Part shown: positions 1 to 8,790 of the stretch, one piece after another
Numbering within the stretch: position 1 is the stretch's first letter
How the letters are laid out: every line of letters begins with the position of its first letter
Source: Methylobacter sp.
GTDB taxonomy: Bacteria; Pseudomonadota; Gammaproteobacteria; Methylococcales; Methylomonadaceae
DNA length: 64,000 nt
Assembly: GCA_004299305.1 (NCBI GenBank)
Contig: SCPZ01000070.1
Coordinates: forward strand, 1-64,000
Direction: 5' to 3'
Position numbers and translations under genes: made by a program
The notes under the pieces: generated by a model
What the model was told of the DNA's origin: nothing
Database searches by the model: none
The model's input: the letters and a program-made list of their open reading frames with translations, nothing else

Positions 1-30
1 ATAGCTCGCTATGCGCCCATTTTTACGCCT

Positions 31-155
31 CGGCAACTGCTCCATGCGTCGCCTAAAGCGCCTACTGTTGGTGCTCTACCTCCTGCATCCATGCAGTCGT
101 TGCAGACGAACAAAAATCCTACGCCATTTGGGTATATTTATTCTTGGCAATCACC
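31..155 (+). repeat. Dispersed repeat A, copy 1 (longest copy)
   Basis: This stretch recurs in the window. Its left part (GGCAACTGCTCC through CCTGCATCCAT) matches 35590-35665 on the same strand. Its right part (CAGTCGTTGCAGACG through TGGGTATATTTATT) matches 37842-37936 on the opposite strand. No reading frame of note crosses it. It is probably a non-autonomous repeat; the family was not recognised. The rest of 156-304 holds no feature I can support. Confidence 0.7.
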
Positions 156-304
156 TTAATGGAATTGGACTCAATTGACATATCCATAACTCAACGTCCA
201 TCAATCGATGCCTAAACCCTTTGACTTGTTAGACCGCCCTACAAAGATTTATTCAAAATAACTCCCAAGCTAAAATGGGTTGAAAAATCTGCCGAATGGA
301 TTGC

Positions 305-478
305 CTAGCTGTCATTTTTATCGGCATACACATTATCAACAAGCTTCTTAAACCACATGGGTCGAAAAAACACGATAAACAACCCTATAGTACCGGTGAC
401 GGGAAGTATAGGTATCAACATAAAAATCATAAGAACCAGGGCGCATTTGATTCTGGAAACGATGGAGGCCGCTATCAT
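305..478 (-). CDS. Small hypothetical membrane protein (57 aa)
   Basis: An open frame of 57 codons starts at ATG 478, preceded by a good Shine-Dalgarno (GGAG, 6 nt spacing), and ends with TAG at 305. The product starts MIAASIVSRIK, has a strongly hydrophobic centre (about residues 12-40, with the stretch PILPVTGTIGLFIVFF) and a short charged tail (KKLVDNVYADKNDS). This predicts one or two membrane segments. I do not recognise the family. The frame on the opposite strand across the same bases is judged a shadow because it lacks a ribosome site and membrane-protein character. The neighbours are repeat A on one side and the exonuclease gene on the other. Confidence 0.5.
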   Translation of the reverse strand: MIAASIVSRIKCALVLMIFMLIPILPVTGTIGLFIVFFRPMWFKKLVDNVYADKNDS

Positions 479-598
479 TTTTCTCTCCCTTGTCTGTTTT
501 TTGAGGTGCTAAAAGATTACATAATATAGCCCTGTTTCATTAAAGCGCAGACATAAAAAACCGTAAAATAAGTATAAAGAACACTCGCACAATGCAGA

Positions 599-1279
599 TT
601 ACAGCCGGTCATCATATGCCGGATTGCCTGACGGTGGATCTGCCTTACAGTTTTTAACCGAGGCCAACACATGGGGCGCAATCCTAACGAGTTCATGGTA
701 TACACAAAGACTGGCATAGGCATCATTTGCCGCATAGAGCAGTTGACTGTCGGATAGTGTTTTAGCGGCCCAATTCGAGGTTGTTACATTCTTGGATTTT
801 TGTAAATATTGACCCAGCACAACCGCTACCGCCGCTTGCACGCCAACTTGCTGTTTGTAGCCTAAACGGCGTACCGCAGCGGATAGCTCTATGGTCGGAT
901 CAAGCGCAACGCCCAGCGTATTGCAGATTGGCCCGCGATCCGACTTGAGCCCAAATCCCACCTTTACAATTTTATCCGACCGGATTACTTCGCTGAGAAG
1001 CTCATTGCCTGCCGGGTAATCAAGCGTAAATAAAAACGCATACTGCGAAGTGGCGATTTGCACAAGGTGGGGGCCGGTTTTCGGCTGATTGGCAACGAAG
1101 TTCGGCTTGCTCTCCGTATCGAATCCGACCTGGCTAACGTTGAGAATTTCATTGTGCGCAAAAAATAAATCATCTGCTGTACGCACTAAACAAATTTTTT
1201 CTAGCGGCAATCCATCGAACTTTGGCAGTTCGCGAATGGCTTCTTTTGTCGGTCTTTCCAAAAATTGATGGGGATTCAT
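599..1279 (-). CDS. RNase D-like 3'-5' exonuclease domain protein
   Basis: A 226-aa protein of the DEDDy (RNase D / Werner exonuclease) superfamily, which trims RNA or DNA from 3' ends using two metal ions. Visible motifs: FDTE (D54, E56) for Exo I, KVGFGLKSD (D114) for Exo II, and LYAANDAYA (Y182, D186; the YxxxD of the DEDDy type) for Exo III. It stops after the catalytic domain and has no HRDC domain, so it is much shorter than E. coli RNase D. It may be a stand-alone nuclease rather than a tRNA-maturation enzyme. It stands alone between two unrelated transcription units. The start ATG at 1279 has no obvious Shine-Dalgarno. Confidence 0.8.
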   Translation of the reverse strand: MNPHQFLERPTKEAIRELPKFDGLPLEKICLVRTADDLFFAHNEILNVSQVGFDTESKPNFVANQPKTGPHLVQIATSQYAFLFTLDYPAGNELLSEVIRSDKIVKVGFGLKSDRGPICNTLGVALDPTIELSAAVRRLGYKQQVGVQAAVAVVLGQYLQKSKNVTTSNWAAKTLSDSQLLYAANDAYASLCVYHELVRIAPHVLASVKNCKADPPSGNPAYDDRL

Positions 1280-1381
1280 ATTAAGTGTAACGCTGGAGTT
1301 TTGTAGTTACGAAGAGGGGTTTCGCCTAACAAACCGCTACATGCGCACACCGCCGAGACAGCCTGTCGTCATGTGGTGGAT

Positions 1382-1445
1382 TACCGTATTAAATGCAATA
1401 GAACACGGATGCGGTAGTTTATTTTCTGCGCGTTACCTAATCTAC
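1382..1445 (+). repeat. Dispersed repeat B, copy 1 (both halves contiguous)
   Basis: The first half (ACCGTATTAAATGCAATAG through ACACGGATG, about 1382-1411) matches 35699-35728 with few differences. The second half (CGGTAGTTTATTTTCTGCG, about 1412-1437) matches 35880-35905. At the second site the halves are separated by about 150 bp of other repeat sequence. The core AATAGAACACGGATG also occurs at 19278. This suggests an older repeat into which another repeat inserted at 35.7 kb. Confidence 0.6.
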
Positions 1446-1457
1446 CGGACCATTATT

Positions 1458-3080
1458 CTACGGCTTCAAAACAGTACTAAGCCCAGGATTCTCCAGCAAT
1501 ATCCGGCAGGACAGCAAGCCTATATTTTGGCCTTTGAATGGGTAATGGTAACTGACTAGCGACGAGGATAACGGCTCGGCATCTTGATAAGTCACAATGA
1601 TATAACCGGTTTGATGTTGCTCGGCCCAAGCGGACAAATCGGCGAAGCTTGGGATAACGGTAATAGACTGCTTAAGACGTCCTGAAAAATGATACTGGCC
1701 GTGATACTTGCCGCCGAAAAATGCAATATCCCTGTTTTCATCCATTAAAGCGCCGATTGTTTGGGCGGCGGCTTTGGTATCGTAACGCTCGGCTTTCACT
1801 TCAAAAAAGCCGCCGGACATGGTTATTAATGCGATAACCGAGATTGCACAGACATAAAAAACCGACTCCTGCGCTCCCTTTGCCCTGATTGCCCCGAAAA
1901 CCACCGCACCAATAACCAGCAAACTCCCCCACAGCGGAGAGATTAGTGATAGTTCGGCCCGCCAATGATAAGCATCATTTAACCAAGGTAATAACAGTAA
2001 TACCGCGCCCAGCACTCCGAAAACCGCCATCACAACAAGATGAGCGCGTTCCCAGCACTTAGCTTCGGTTATTTCATCTAAGGCTCGCGCCACTATTAAG
2101 ACCAAGGCCGGAACCAGGGGCAACAGGTAATGAATACGCTTGCCGCTAACCAGGGAAAACGCGATAAAGACGGGTATCGCCCAAGCCAGACAAAAACGGA
2201 TACCCCCATCTTGATAGCTGAGTTTGCGCAATCCAGCCCACAAGGGTTTCCAAAGCAGCCACGGCAACAGCAATAACGGTAAAATCTCTAAATACCACCA
2301 CCAGGGTAACTGATGCGCAAACGACTTGACCAATCGCCCGCTGGTCTGCCCAAGAAAAATCGCTTTTCTATAACTATCGCCGCCGGCGATACCGGCAGGT
2401 ATTGCCCAGCACAACGCGATGACGGCTCCCAGTAAAATAGCCCCAACCAGCCCGAAATACCAATGCTTCCAGCGAAAATCAGCCGTTTTCAGCCACCAGG
2501 GCGCCGACAATGCAACAGGCAAAACATGCAATAAGATCACCGGGCCTTTGCTAAGAACGCCGCCGCCTATGGCTATACCCAACAAAAGCCAATATTTTAA
2601 AGACAAGCCCGAAGCTACCAGCTTTAACAGACTGTAAATACCCAATAATGCAAAAAATGCCAGCATCATATCGAACATGGTCAAGGTGCTGTAGATCATC
2701 CAAAAAAAAGATCCCAACAACAACAAAGGCGTAAGCGCTTCAAGCCGTTTGCGTTCAGGCCATAAAGCGGCGGCCACTGCGCCGGATAAGAACAAGGCTG
2801 CCAAAGAAAAAAGCGGGGAAATCAAGCGTAGCGACCAGTCGTTGACACCAAACAGCCACCAACTTAACTGCATCAACCAGAACAATAACGGGGGTTTGTG
2901 GCTGTAGGTTTCCCCGTTCAGGTAGGGGACGAGAAAATCATTTCTAAGCCACATTTCCCACGCGACGGCGGCATATCGGGTTTCATCGATAGGAAATAAT
3001 GGCCGGACACAAAGACTAACGGTAGTTAATGCCGCCCAAAGAAGGAAAATCCAAAGCCTGACAGACAGCAATTGATACAT
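1458..3080 (-). CDS. ArnT-like glycosyltransferase family 39 (lipid-linked sugar donor)
   Basis: A 540-aa polytopic inner-membrane protein of the ArnT/PMT family. These enzymes move a sugar from a polyprenyl-phosphate carrier to an acceptor such as lipid A on the periplasmic side. The N-terminal loop carries the FPIDETRYA signature (about residues 30-38), typical of ArnT-type transferases, with about a dozen hydrophobic segments and a short soluble C-terminal domain. The start lies 4 bp after the LAB_N gene, making this the third gene of a GT2-LAB_N-GT39 operon. The GT2 would make the polyprenyl-phosphate sugar and this protein would use it. The exact sugar and acceptor cannot be read from the sequence. 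Confidence 0.85.
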   Translation of the reverse strand: MYQLLSVRLWIFLLWAALTTVSLCVRPLFPIDETRYAAVAWEMWLRNDFLVPYLNGETYSHKPPLLFWLMQLSWWLFGVNDWSLRLISPLFSLAALFLSGAVAAALWPERKRLEALTPLLLLGSFFWMIYSTLTMFDMMLAFFALLGIYSLLKLVASGLSLKYWLLLGIAIGGGVLSKGPVILLHVLPVALSAPWWLKTADFRWKHWYFGLVGAILLGAVIALCWAIPAGIAGGDSYRKAIFLGQTSGRLVKSFAHQLPWWWYLEILPLLLLPWLLWKPLWAGLRKLSYQDGGIRFCLAWAIPVFIAFSLVSGKRIHYLLPLVPALVLIVARALDEITEAKCWERAHLVVMAVFGVLGAVLLLLPWLNDAYHWRAELSLISPLWGSLLVIGAVVFGAIRAKGAQESVFYVCAISVIALITMSGGFFEVKAERYDTKAAAQTIGALMDENRDIAFFGGKYHGQYHFSGRLKQSITVIPSFADLSAWAEQHQTGYIIVTYQDAEPLSSSLVSYHYPFKGQNIGLLSCRILLENPGLSTVLKP

Positions 3081-3084
3081 GGCT

Positions 3085-3369
3085 TTATTCGAGGTTTAAG
3101 TTTTTGCGTTCGTGAACCACAAAATATAGGTTCCGAAAATAAATAAACAGCCCGCTAAGTTGTCCCACGATAAAAACAGGATCTTGCCGGTAAACCGCAT
3201 AGGCCAGCAGGGTAACGCCGCCGCCGATGCTGAAATACCAAAAAGCGATAGGAAACACGCTTTTTTTCTCACGTTCGCTCTTAAGCCATTGCACGATAAA
3301 CCGTGCGGAAAATAACGCTTGCCCTACAAAACCTATAACCAGCCAAATAGTCTCTTTATCCACGTTCAC
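3085..3369 (-). CDS. LAB_N domain membrane protein (lipid A biosynthesis N-terminal-like)
   Basis: A 94-aa protein with three hydrophobic segments (about 8-24, 40-60 and 66-84) and the LAB_N hallmarks: WLVIGFVGQALFSARFIVQW near the start and FWYFSIGGG in the middle. The domain is found fused to or beside lipid A and polyprenyl-phosphate glycosyltransferase genes. Its biochemical role is not established. Its start overlaps the end of the GT2 gene by 14 bp, so translation is coupled. Within the operon it may help flip or present the lipid-linked sugar; that part is inference. Confidence 0.8.
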   Translation of the reverse strand: MNVDKETIWLVIGFVGQALFSARFIVQWLKSEREKKSVFPIAFWYFSIGGGVTLLAYAVYRQDPVFIVGQLSGLFIYFRNLYFVVHERKNLNLE

Positions 3370-4087
3370 TTTCGTTCGCCTCCGGAAGCTTTGCCCTTTT
3401 CTGCAACCATATCACACCCAATATATCGGAAATCCCCACCCAAAGCCGGTCTAAGGTGCCGTATTTTGAATAACCATGCGCTCTGGCCCTGTGGTTAACC
3501 GGCTCGGAAATAATCTGGCCCCCAGCCCTTAAAATCAACGCGGGTAAAAAACGATGCATGTGATCGAAATACGGCAAGCCCAAAAACTCATCCCTTAAAA
3601 ATACCTTTAATCCGCAACCGGTATCCGGCGTATTGTCGCCTAATAGGCTGGAACGAACAGCATTGGCCAGTTTCGATGAAAAAAGCCGCCAAGCGGAATC
3701 ATGACGTTTATTTCTCCATCCGGCTACCATCCATAAATTGCCGCTGGTTTTTCTTTGCTGCATCAAAACTTGGTACAAGTGTGGAATATCGGCCGGATCA
3801 TTTTGCCCATCGCCATCCAGCGTTGCGATGTAAGGATAGCTTGCGGCCTTTACCCCGGTATGAATAGCGGCGCTTTGCCCACAGCTTTGCCGATGCCGAA
3901 TCACTCTCAGCGCTTTAATATCTTGCAGCGCTTGCTTTAAAACTGCTGCGGTATCGTCATTACTGCCGTCATCGACATAAATAATTTCATAGGCCTCGGC
4001 CTGACTCATAGCCGCAACAATCTCTGCAATTAAAGAATTGATATTATCGGCTTCATTATAAACAGGAACAACAATCGAAATTTTCAC
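3356..4087 (-). CDS. Family 2 glycosyltransferase (polyprenyl-phosphate sugar synthase-like)
   Basis: Starting from GTG at 4087 the product is 243 aa and begins MKISIVVPVYNEADN, the usual N-terminus of DPM1/ArnC-like GT-A enzymes. The GTG follows AGAGGAAGGGG, a strong ribosome site. An upstream ATG at 4126 would translate through a terminator hairpin and is less likely. Motifs: YVDDGSNDDT (about 38-47) for the nucleotide and LDGDGQNDP (about 90-98, DxD metal site). It lacks the C-terminal membrane pair of ArnC, but the downstream LAB_N protein could replace this. It is first gene of the envelope glycosylation operon and probably charges undecaprenyl phosphate with a sugar. Confidence 0.85.
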   Translation of the reverse strand: MKISIVVPVYNEADNINSLIAEIVAAMSQAEAYEIIYVDDGSNDDTAAVLKQALQDIKALRVIRHRQSCGQSAAIHTGVKAASYPYIATLDGDGQNDPADIPHLYQVLMQQRKTSGNLWMVAGWRNKRHDSAWRLFSSKLANAVRSSLLGDNTPDTGCGLKVFLRDEFLGLPYFDHMHRFLPALILRAGGQIISEPVNHRARAHGYSKYGTLDRLWVGISDILGVIWLQKRAKLPEANESERG

Positions 4088-4113
4088 AGCCCCTTCCTCT
4101 TTTAAATATCCAT

Positions 4114-4150
4114 AAAAAAGGGCCACATTCTACGAATGCGACCCTTTTTG
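4114..4150 (-). terminator. Rho-independent terminator after rplM-rpsI
   Basis: A long near-perfect stem (AAAAAGGG, then CATTC, loop GTA, GAATG, then CCCTTTTTT) with T-runs on both strands, so it can act in both directions. It lies 43 bp after the rpsI stop and only 27 bp before the GTG of the GT2 gene. Confidence 0.85.
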
Positions 4151-4192
4151 TTTCCACATGCGTAACTCGAGTTACTACATGGAAGTAGTCGA

Positions 4193-4585
4193 TTAACGTT
4201 TCGAGTACTGTGGACGTTTTCTGGCTTTATGCAAGCCGACTTTTTTACGTTCTACAATACGTGAATCGCGGGTAACAAAACCGGCTTTTCTAAGTGCTGG
4301 GCGTAAAGCTTCATCGTATACCATCAACGCACGCGTCAGACCGTGACGAATAGCGCCGGCTTGGCCGGATGGACCGCCGCCTTTAACGATGACATTAATA
4401 TCGAATTTACCTTCCATATCAACACAACCCAGTGGTTGACGAGAAACCATCTGGTCGGTTTTACGACCGAAATATTCTTCGATTGTTTTTGTGTTAATCG
4501 TGATTTTTCCGGTACCTGTTGTTGCGTAAACGCGTGCTATTGCACATTTACGACGACCTGTTCCGTAGTACTGAGCTGCTGCCAT
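4193..4585 (-). CDS. rpsI: 30S ribosomal protein S9
   Basis: A 130-aa S9, full length. It starts [19 protein letters not shown], carries the [15 protein letters not shown] signature in the centre, and ends in the canonical basic tail [11 protein letters not shown], whose final Arg reaches the P-site tRNA in the ribosome. It follows rplM by 11 bp and shares its promoter. The terminator at 4114-4150 closes the unit. Confidence 0.98.
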   Translation of the reverse strand: MAAAQYYGTGRRKCAIARVYATTGTGKITINTKTIEEYFGRKTDQMVSRQPLGCVDMEGKFDINVIVKGGGPSGQAGAIRHGLTRALMVYDEALRPALRKAGFVTRDSRIVERKKVGLHKARKRPQYSKR

Positions 4586-4596
4586 AATCTACCCGC

Positions 4597-5025
4597 TTAT
4601 AATTCTAATACTTGTGGCTGTTGAGCCTGATGATCGTGTTCAGGTCCTGCATAAACTTTCAATTTCTTGAACATTGCACGACCCAGCGGATTGTTAGGTA
4701 ACATACCTTTAACTGCTGTAGTAAGAATACGATCAGGGAAAGTTTTTCTTAATTTACCCAGGGTAACGGTCTTAAGATTACCGATATAACCTGTATGACG
4801 CTGATACAATTTATCATTTTCTTTATTGCCGGTAACGCCTATCTTCTCTGCATTCACTACAATAATGTAATCACCGGTATCAACATGCGGTGTGTATTCT
4901 GGTTTATGTTTACCGCGAAGGCGAAGCGCAATTTCAGAAGCAAGACGACCCAGCGTCTTTCCTTCTGCATCGACCACGTACCAATCACGCTTAACTTCTG
5001 CTGGCTTTGCACTAAATGTTTTCAT
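4597..5025 (-). CDS. rplM: 50S ribosomal protein L13
   Basis: A 142-aa L13, matching the usual bacterial length. It starts [22 protein letters not shown] and has the signatures [12 protein letters not shown] and [19 protein letters not shown]. It is an early-assembly protein of the large subunit. In enterobacteria L13 represses its own mRNA through the leader; here an untranslated leader of about 35 nt is predicted from the promoter at 5067-5095. First gene of rplM-rpsI. Confidence 0.98.
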   Translation of the reverse strand: MKTFSAKPAEVKRDWYVVDAEGKTLGRLASEIALRLRGKHKPEYTPHVDTGDYIIVVNAEKIGVTGNKENDKLYQRHTGYIGNLKTVTLGKLRKTFPDRILTTAVKGMLPNNPLGRAMFKKLKVYAGPEHDHQAQQPQVLEL

Positions 5026-5066
5026 CGTTGCTTGGGCTTACTGTTAAAGGCTTAATAAAGAGCGAG

Positions 5067-5095
5067 ATTCTACTCAGAATTGCCGCATTTTTCAA
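5067..5095 (-). promoter_or_regulatory. Sigma-70 promoter of rplM-rpsI
   Basis: On the minus strand, TTGAAA (5095-5090) is followed by exactly 17 bp and then TAGAAT (5072-5067). The predicted start site is about 35 nt before the rplM ATG. This is the best match to the sigma-70 consensus noticed in the window and fits a strongly expressed ribosomal operon. Confidence 0.75.
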
Positions 5096-5111
5096 GTTTA
5101 TTTGTAATTTA

Positions 5112-5157
5112 GGTTCAAGGCCCAAGGTCCAAGGGAATACTTTTTTCGCCTTGAACC
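5112..5157. repeat. Inverted repeat GGTTCAAGGC / GCCTTGAACC
   Basis: Two 10-bp arms (5112-5121 and 5148-5157) flank a 26-nt spacer that contains a run of six T. It lies directly after the ntrX stop and before the rplM promoter. It may serve as an ntrX terminator. The arm motif TTCAAGG recurs in the inverted repeat before topA. Confidence 0.5.
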
Positions 5158-5162
5158 CGCCC

Positions 5163-6524
5163 TTATAACTTAATATTCAATGAATGCAACTTACGGTAAA
5201 GATGGGTTCGCTCCATACCCACTGCCGCTGACAATTTTGCAACACTGCCGCCGGTACGCTCAAAATGGTACTCCAGATAAGCTTTCTCAAAATGATCCCT
5301 AGCCTCTTTTAACGGCAAATTAAAAAAATCAGGCACCGAATGAGAGGTAACGGTATCGCCAATCACCGAACCCAGCGCCGCCTTCACCTCATCCAACTCT
5401 ATATCTTCGCCGGCGCCCAAAATCATCAAGCGTTGCACCAGGTTTTTCAATTCCCTCACGTTGCCCCGCCAGCTGTAATTACGCAAGAAATTCTGCGCAG
5501 CCATAGAAAACTTCCGAAACGGCAATCTATCCTGGCTGACAAAATAATCGACATAAAAACTCAACAATGCAGGAACATCTTCACTGTGATCCCGTAGCGC
5601 TTGAATATCCAGCGAGACCTCGTTCAGCAGGTAATACAAGTCCTGCCGAAAACGCCCGGCCTTGACCTCCTCGTCCAGCGCAATGCGGGTTGACGCGACC
5701 ACCCGAACATCGACACGAACCGCCTCGCCGCCGCCCACTCGCAGGAAAGAACTGGACTCCAGAGCGCCGAGCAGTCTCAACTGGGTTTCCTTATCCATGC
5801 CGCCGATTTCGCCTAAAAACAGCGTTCCTTTATGCGCCCTCTCCAATAACCCCGGATAAACCTTGCCCGCATCCTCTTTACCGAAAAACTCCACTGCCGA
5901 ATTTTCCGGCGATATGCTGCCTACCGCCACATCGACAAAAGGCCCGTCCCGATGCGCGCTGTTGTTATGCAGATACCGAGCATACATCTCCTTGCCAACG
6001 CCCGCCTCGCCGACGAATAACACCCGCGCATCATGCTGAGCCAAACGCTTTAATTGATCCTTGATTCTCGCAACAGTAGCGCTCCTGCCGACCGGTTCAA
6101 TATCGACAGCCAACTGCTGCTTAAGCCCGGCATTTTCCATTTGCAGACTACTGGCCTCCAAGGCCCTCTCTACGATCAATAATAATTTCGCCAAAGACAA
6201 AGGTTTTTCAAGAAAATCATAAGCCCCAAGCCTAGTCGCCTCAACCGCAGCCTCAACGGAACCGTGCCCCGACATCATCACCACCGGACACAGCATGGCC
6301 TCTTCCGCAACCCATTCCTTCAATAGGGTAATGCCATCGGTATCCGGCATCCAAATATCAAGCAAGATCAAATCGGGAGCGTTGGATTTTTTTAATTCCC
6401 TGGCTGCCTCGGCATTCTCGGCCGTAGCGACCTGATAGCCCTCATCCTCAAGAATTTCACAGACCAGACGGCGAATGTCCGGTTCATCATCTACAACCAA
6501 TATACGTGGTATATGCGCACTCAT
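5163..6524 (-). CDS. ntrX: NtrX-type response regulator with a degenerate sigma54/ATPase region
   Basis: 453 aa: receiver (1-120, phospho-acceptor D56 in LLDIWMP, acidic pocket VDDE), AAA+ domain (about 145-380) and a Fis-type helix-turn-helix at the C-terminus (VAKLSAAVGMERTHLYRKL). Walker A is present (GEAGVGKE, 172-179). Two features needed to drive sigma54 polymerase are missing: the GAFTGA loop is replaced by FGKEDAGKVYPG (214-225), and the Walker B aspartate is glycine (LFLGE, 235-239). It probably regulates DNA without remodelling sigma54, as proposed for other NtrX proteins lacking GAFTGA. It is the partner of the kinase ntrY just upstream (16-bp gap) and likely acts in nitrogen, redox or envelope signalling. 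Confidence 0.88.
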   Translation of the reverse strand: MSAHIPRILVVDDEPDIRRLVCEILEDEGYQVATAENAEAARELKKSNAPDLILLDIWMPDTDGITLLKEWVAEEAMLCPVVMMSGHGSVEAAVEATRLGAYDFLEKPLSLAKLLLIVERALEASSLQMENAGLKQQLAVDIEPVGRSATVARIKDQLKRLAQHDARVLFVGEAGVGKEMYARYLHNNSAHRDGPFVDVAVGSISPENSAVEFFGKEDAGKVYPGLLERAHKGTLFLGEIGGMDKETQLRLLGALESSSFLRVGGGEAVRVDVRVVASTRIALDEEVKAGRFRQDLYYLLNEVSLDIQALRDHSEDVPALLSFYVDYFVSQDRLPFRKFSMAAQNFLRNYSWRGNVRELKNLVQRLMILGAGEDIELDEVKAALGSVIGDTVTSHSVPDFFNLPLKEARDHFEKAYLEYHFERTGGSVAKLSAAVGMERTHLYRKLHSLNIKL

Positions 6525-6540
6525 ATTCTTTTACAGCACC

Positions 6541-8790
6541 TCAAAAATTACACGCCGGAAGCTGAATAATAAATCCCGCTCCCACTTTATCGCTTCGATT
6601 TTCTACCGATTGCGACACTTCTGCCCCCCATGGAGGGAGGCAATGCCGAGGACTGTCGGGAACAGTCTCGGCCGCTATCCCTGGCGACCTGCGACTGGTA
6701 TCGACCCATATCGCGCCGCCATGCTCTTCAATTATTTTTTTGACTATCGCCAAGCCCAAACCGGTACCTTTGGCCTTGGTAGTCACATAAGGCTCAAAAA
6801 TTTGCTCGATTTGCTCATCCTTAATGCCCGGTCCATCATCATAAAGCGCTATTTCGATAAAATCGGTATTATTTTTTTGTACCCGATGCAGGCCTATTTC
6901 GATCAGACCATTGCCATCTATCGCTTCCAGCGCATTTTTTATCAGGTTATGCAGCACCTGCCTGATACTGACCGGATCCCCCTTAATCATCAATAAACCG
7001 GCATCGTAATCGAGTTTAAACCTGACCCCCGACTTTAACACATAAAGCGCCAACACCTCTTGGACCAATGCGGGCAAATCAATATCCACCGTCTGCTTTT
7101 TAGACGGTTTGGCGTATTCCGAGAAATCATCGACCATTTCTTTCATCGCCTCAACCTGCTGCACGATAGTTGTGGTCGAGCGCTGCAACATATCCGCATC
7201 ACCGCCGGTCAACTTGTCAGCCAGCTTGTGCTGCAAGCGTTCTGCCGACAACTGAATCGGCGTTAAAGGATTCTTGATTTCATGCGCCAAGCGTCTGGCC
7301 ACCTCCCCCCAAGCCGCATTTTTCTGCGCCTGAATCAGGTCGGTCACATCATCGAACACCACCACAGCCCCGACTCGCCGACCTTCCTGGGAAAACAACG
7401 GCGTGCCCCTGCACAACAATTCTTGTCGACCATTGGGACCTAAAAAAGCAATCCGCTGCTGCCATATATCATCGGCTTGCTCCAATAAACGCTGGATCGA
7501 TTTTAACGGCTCAGCCAATTCCGCATAGCCCTGAACCAGCTCCAACAAGGTCCGCCCAACAAACTGATTCACATGAATATGAAAAATCCGGTAGGCCGCC
7601 TGGTTCGCAGTGCGTATCTTATGCACCGCATCGAAACTAATCACCCCGGCGGTTAAATTCGCCAGTATCGTTTCCAGGTAAGCCCGCTGGTTTTCCACCT
7701 CAATCCCGGCCATCCGGGTTTCATCGCTGGCCCTGGCAATGCGATGCGTCATCTCATTAAAAGACTCCACCAAAAAGCCCAGGTCATCCTGGGCAGTAAC
7801 CGGCAAATCCTGGTCATATTGCCCGGAAGCCACCGCCTGCGTACCTTTAACCAGCGCCTTTACCGGGGCAATAATATTACGAATGCTGATAAAGGCCACC
7901 CAAATCGCCGCCAGCAAACTCATCAGCAAAACCAGCGATAAGGCTAGCGAAAAACTCAACTTTAACGAGTGCCTTAAAAAATGCATCTCCCGGTAACGCA
8001 CAAAAGCAAACTCCACAGAATCGGCCAAATCGGCAATTCTTACCGGCACCGGATATAAGGCCTGTAAATATTGCGGTTCCTTAGCCTTAACGGTGACGAT
8101 AACCCTGATCATCAGCTCATCTTCGCGCACCGGCGCCACCGCGACGAACTCGGAACTCTGCCGTAACTGCAACCAGATATGCTCATCCGGCAAACTTGGC
8201 AGAATATCGCCGGGATTAATACTGCTTGACGCAATAATCCGGCCCTGCCGGGAGAATAAGGTCATCTCGGCCGCCCCGGAAAGTTCACGCAAATTTTCTA
8301 TCTCAAGTGTCGCCAGCGTTTTCGCCGATTCCTCCAGCTTACCGGTCAATTGCTGGGTTTGACGCAAATGCCAGCGCATTCGCTGATCTAACGATGCTTG
8401 GCTAAGCTCCAGCGCGTCTTCCATCGCCCGGTCTATTTCCACATTAAACCAGCTGTCGATACCCTGATGCAGAAACTGCATGGAAAAATAAAACACAATA
8501 ACGGCGGGAGCCAATGCCAGCACCACAAACAAAGACACCATGCGCGTGGTTAACCTAGACCCCGCCTCGCGTTTTTTTAACTGCCGTGCCAACGAATAAA
8601 TATTAGCGCCGACCAGCCCCAGCAACACCACCGACCCCAGCGCATTGACCAACAGCAGCCATGAATACATCTCGCTCAACTCTGAAGATTCCTGCGTTGC
8701 CGAACTCATCAGCTGCAACAACAGCAAGATCAAGCCAAACAGGACCAATATAGACAAGCTGACCGGGGGTTTTAGTTTGTTAAAGGCCAT
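6541..8790 (-). CDS. ntrY: NtrY-type membrane sensor histidine kinase
   Basis: 749 aa from ATG 8790 (MAFNKLKPP). Several N-terminal membrane segments are followed by a periplasmic loop, another membrane segment (about 285-305), a HAMP linker (about 307-360), a PAS domain (about 370-480), HisKA with RLAHEIKNPLTPIQLS and HATPase_c with NLIKNALEAI, DDGPGIKDE and GTGLGLAIVKKI. All catalytic motifs are intact. The start overlaps the end of the DUF4390 gene by 19 bp. An alternative start at 8817 would add nine residues. The signal sensed is unknown. It should phosphorylate NtrX, encoded 16 bp downstream. Confidence 0.9.
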   Translation of the reverse strand: MAFNKLKPPVSLSILVLFGLILLLLQLMSSATQESSELSEMYSWLLLVNALGSVVLLGLVGANIYSLARQLKKREAGSRLTTRMVSLFVVLALAPAVIVFYFSMQFLHQGIDSWFNVEIDRAMEDALELSQASLDQRMRWHLRQTQQLTGKLEESAKTLATLEIENLRELSGAAEMTLFSRQGRIIASSSINPGDILPSLPDEHIWLQLRQSSEFVAVAPVREDELMIRVIVTVKAKEPQYLQALYPVPVRIADLADSVEFAFVRYREMHFLRHSLKLSFSLALSLVLLMSLLAAIWVAFISIRNIIAPVKALVKGTQAVASGQYDQDLPVTAQDDLGFLVESFNEMTHRIARASDETRMAGIEVENQRAYLETILANLTAGVISFDAVHKIRTANQAAYRIFHIHVNQFVGRTLLELVQGYAELAEPLKSIQRLLEQADDIWQQRIAFLGPNGRQELLCRGTPLFSQEGRRVGAVVVFDDVTDLIQAQKNAAWGEVARRLAHEIKNPLTPIQLSAERLQHKLADKLTGGDADMLQRSTTTIVQQVEAMKEMVDDFSEYAKPSKKQTVDIDLPALVQEVLALYVLKSGVRFKLDYDAGLLMIKGDPVSIRQVLHNLIKNALEAIDGNGLIEIGLHRVQKNNTDFIEIALYDDGPGIKDEQIEQIFEPYVTTKAKGTGLGLAIVKKIIEEHGGAIWVDTSRRSPGIAAETVPDSPRHCLPPWGAEVSQSVENRSDKVGAGFIIQLPACNF

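Noticed and set aside
296-529. 77-residue plus-strand frame
   Set aside because: It is antisense to the 57-residue membrane gene, has no ribosome site and an unnatural composition.
1341-1559. 72-residue plus-strand frame
   Set aside because: It lies in repeat B and over the 3' end of the GT39 gene; no ribosome site or domain.
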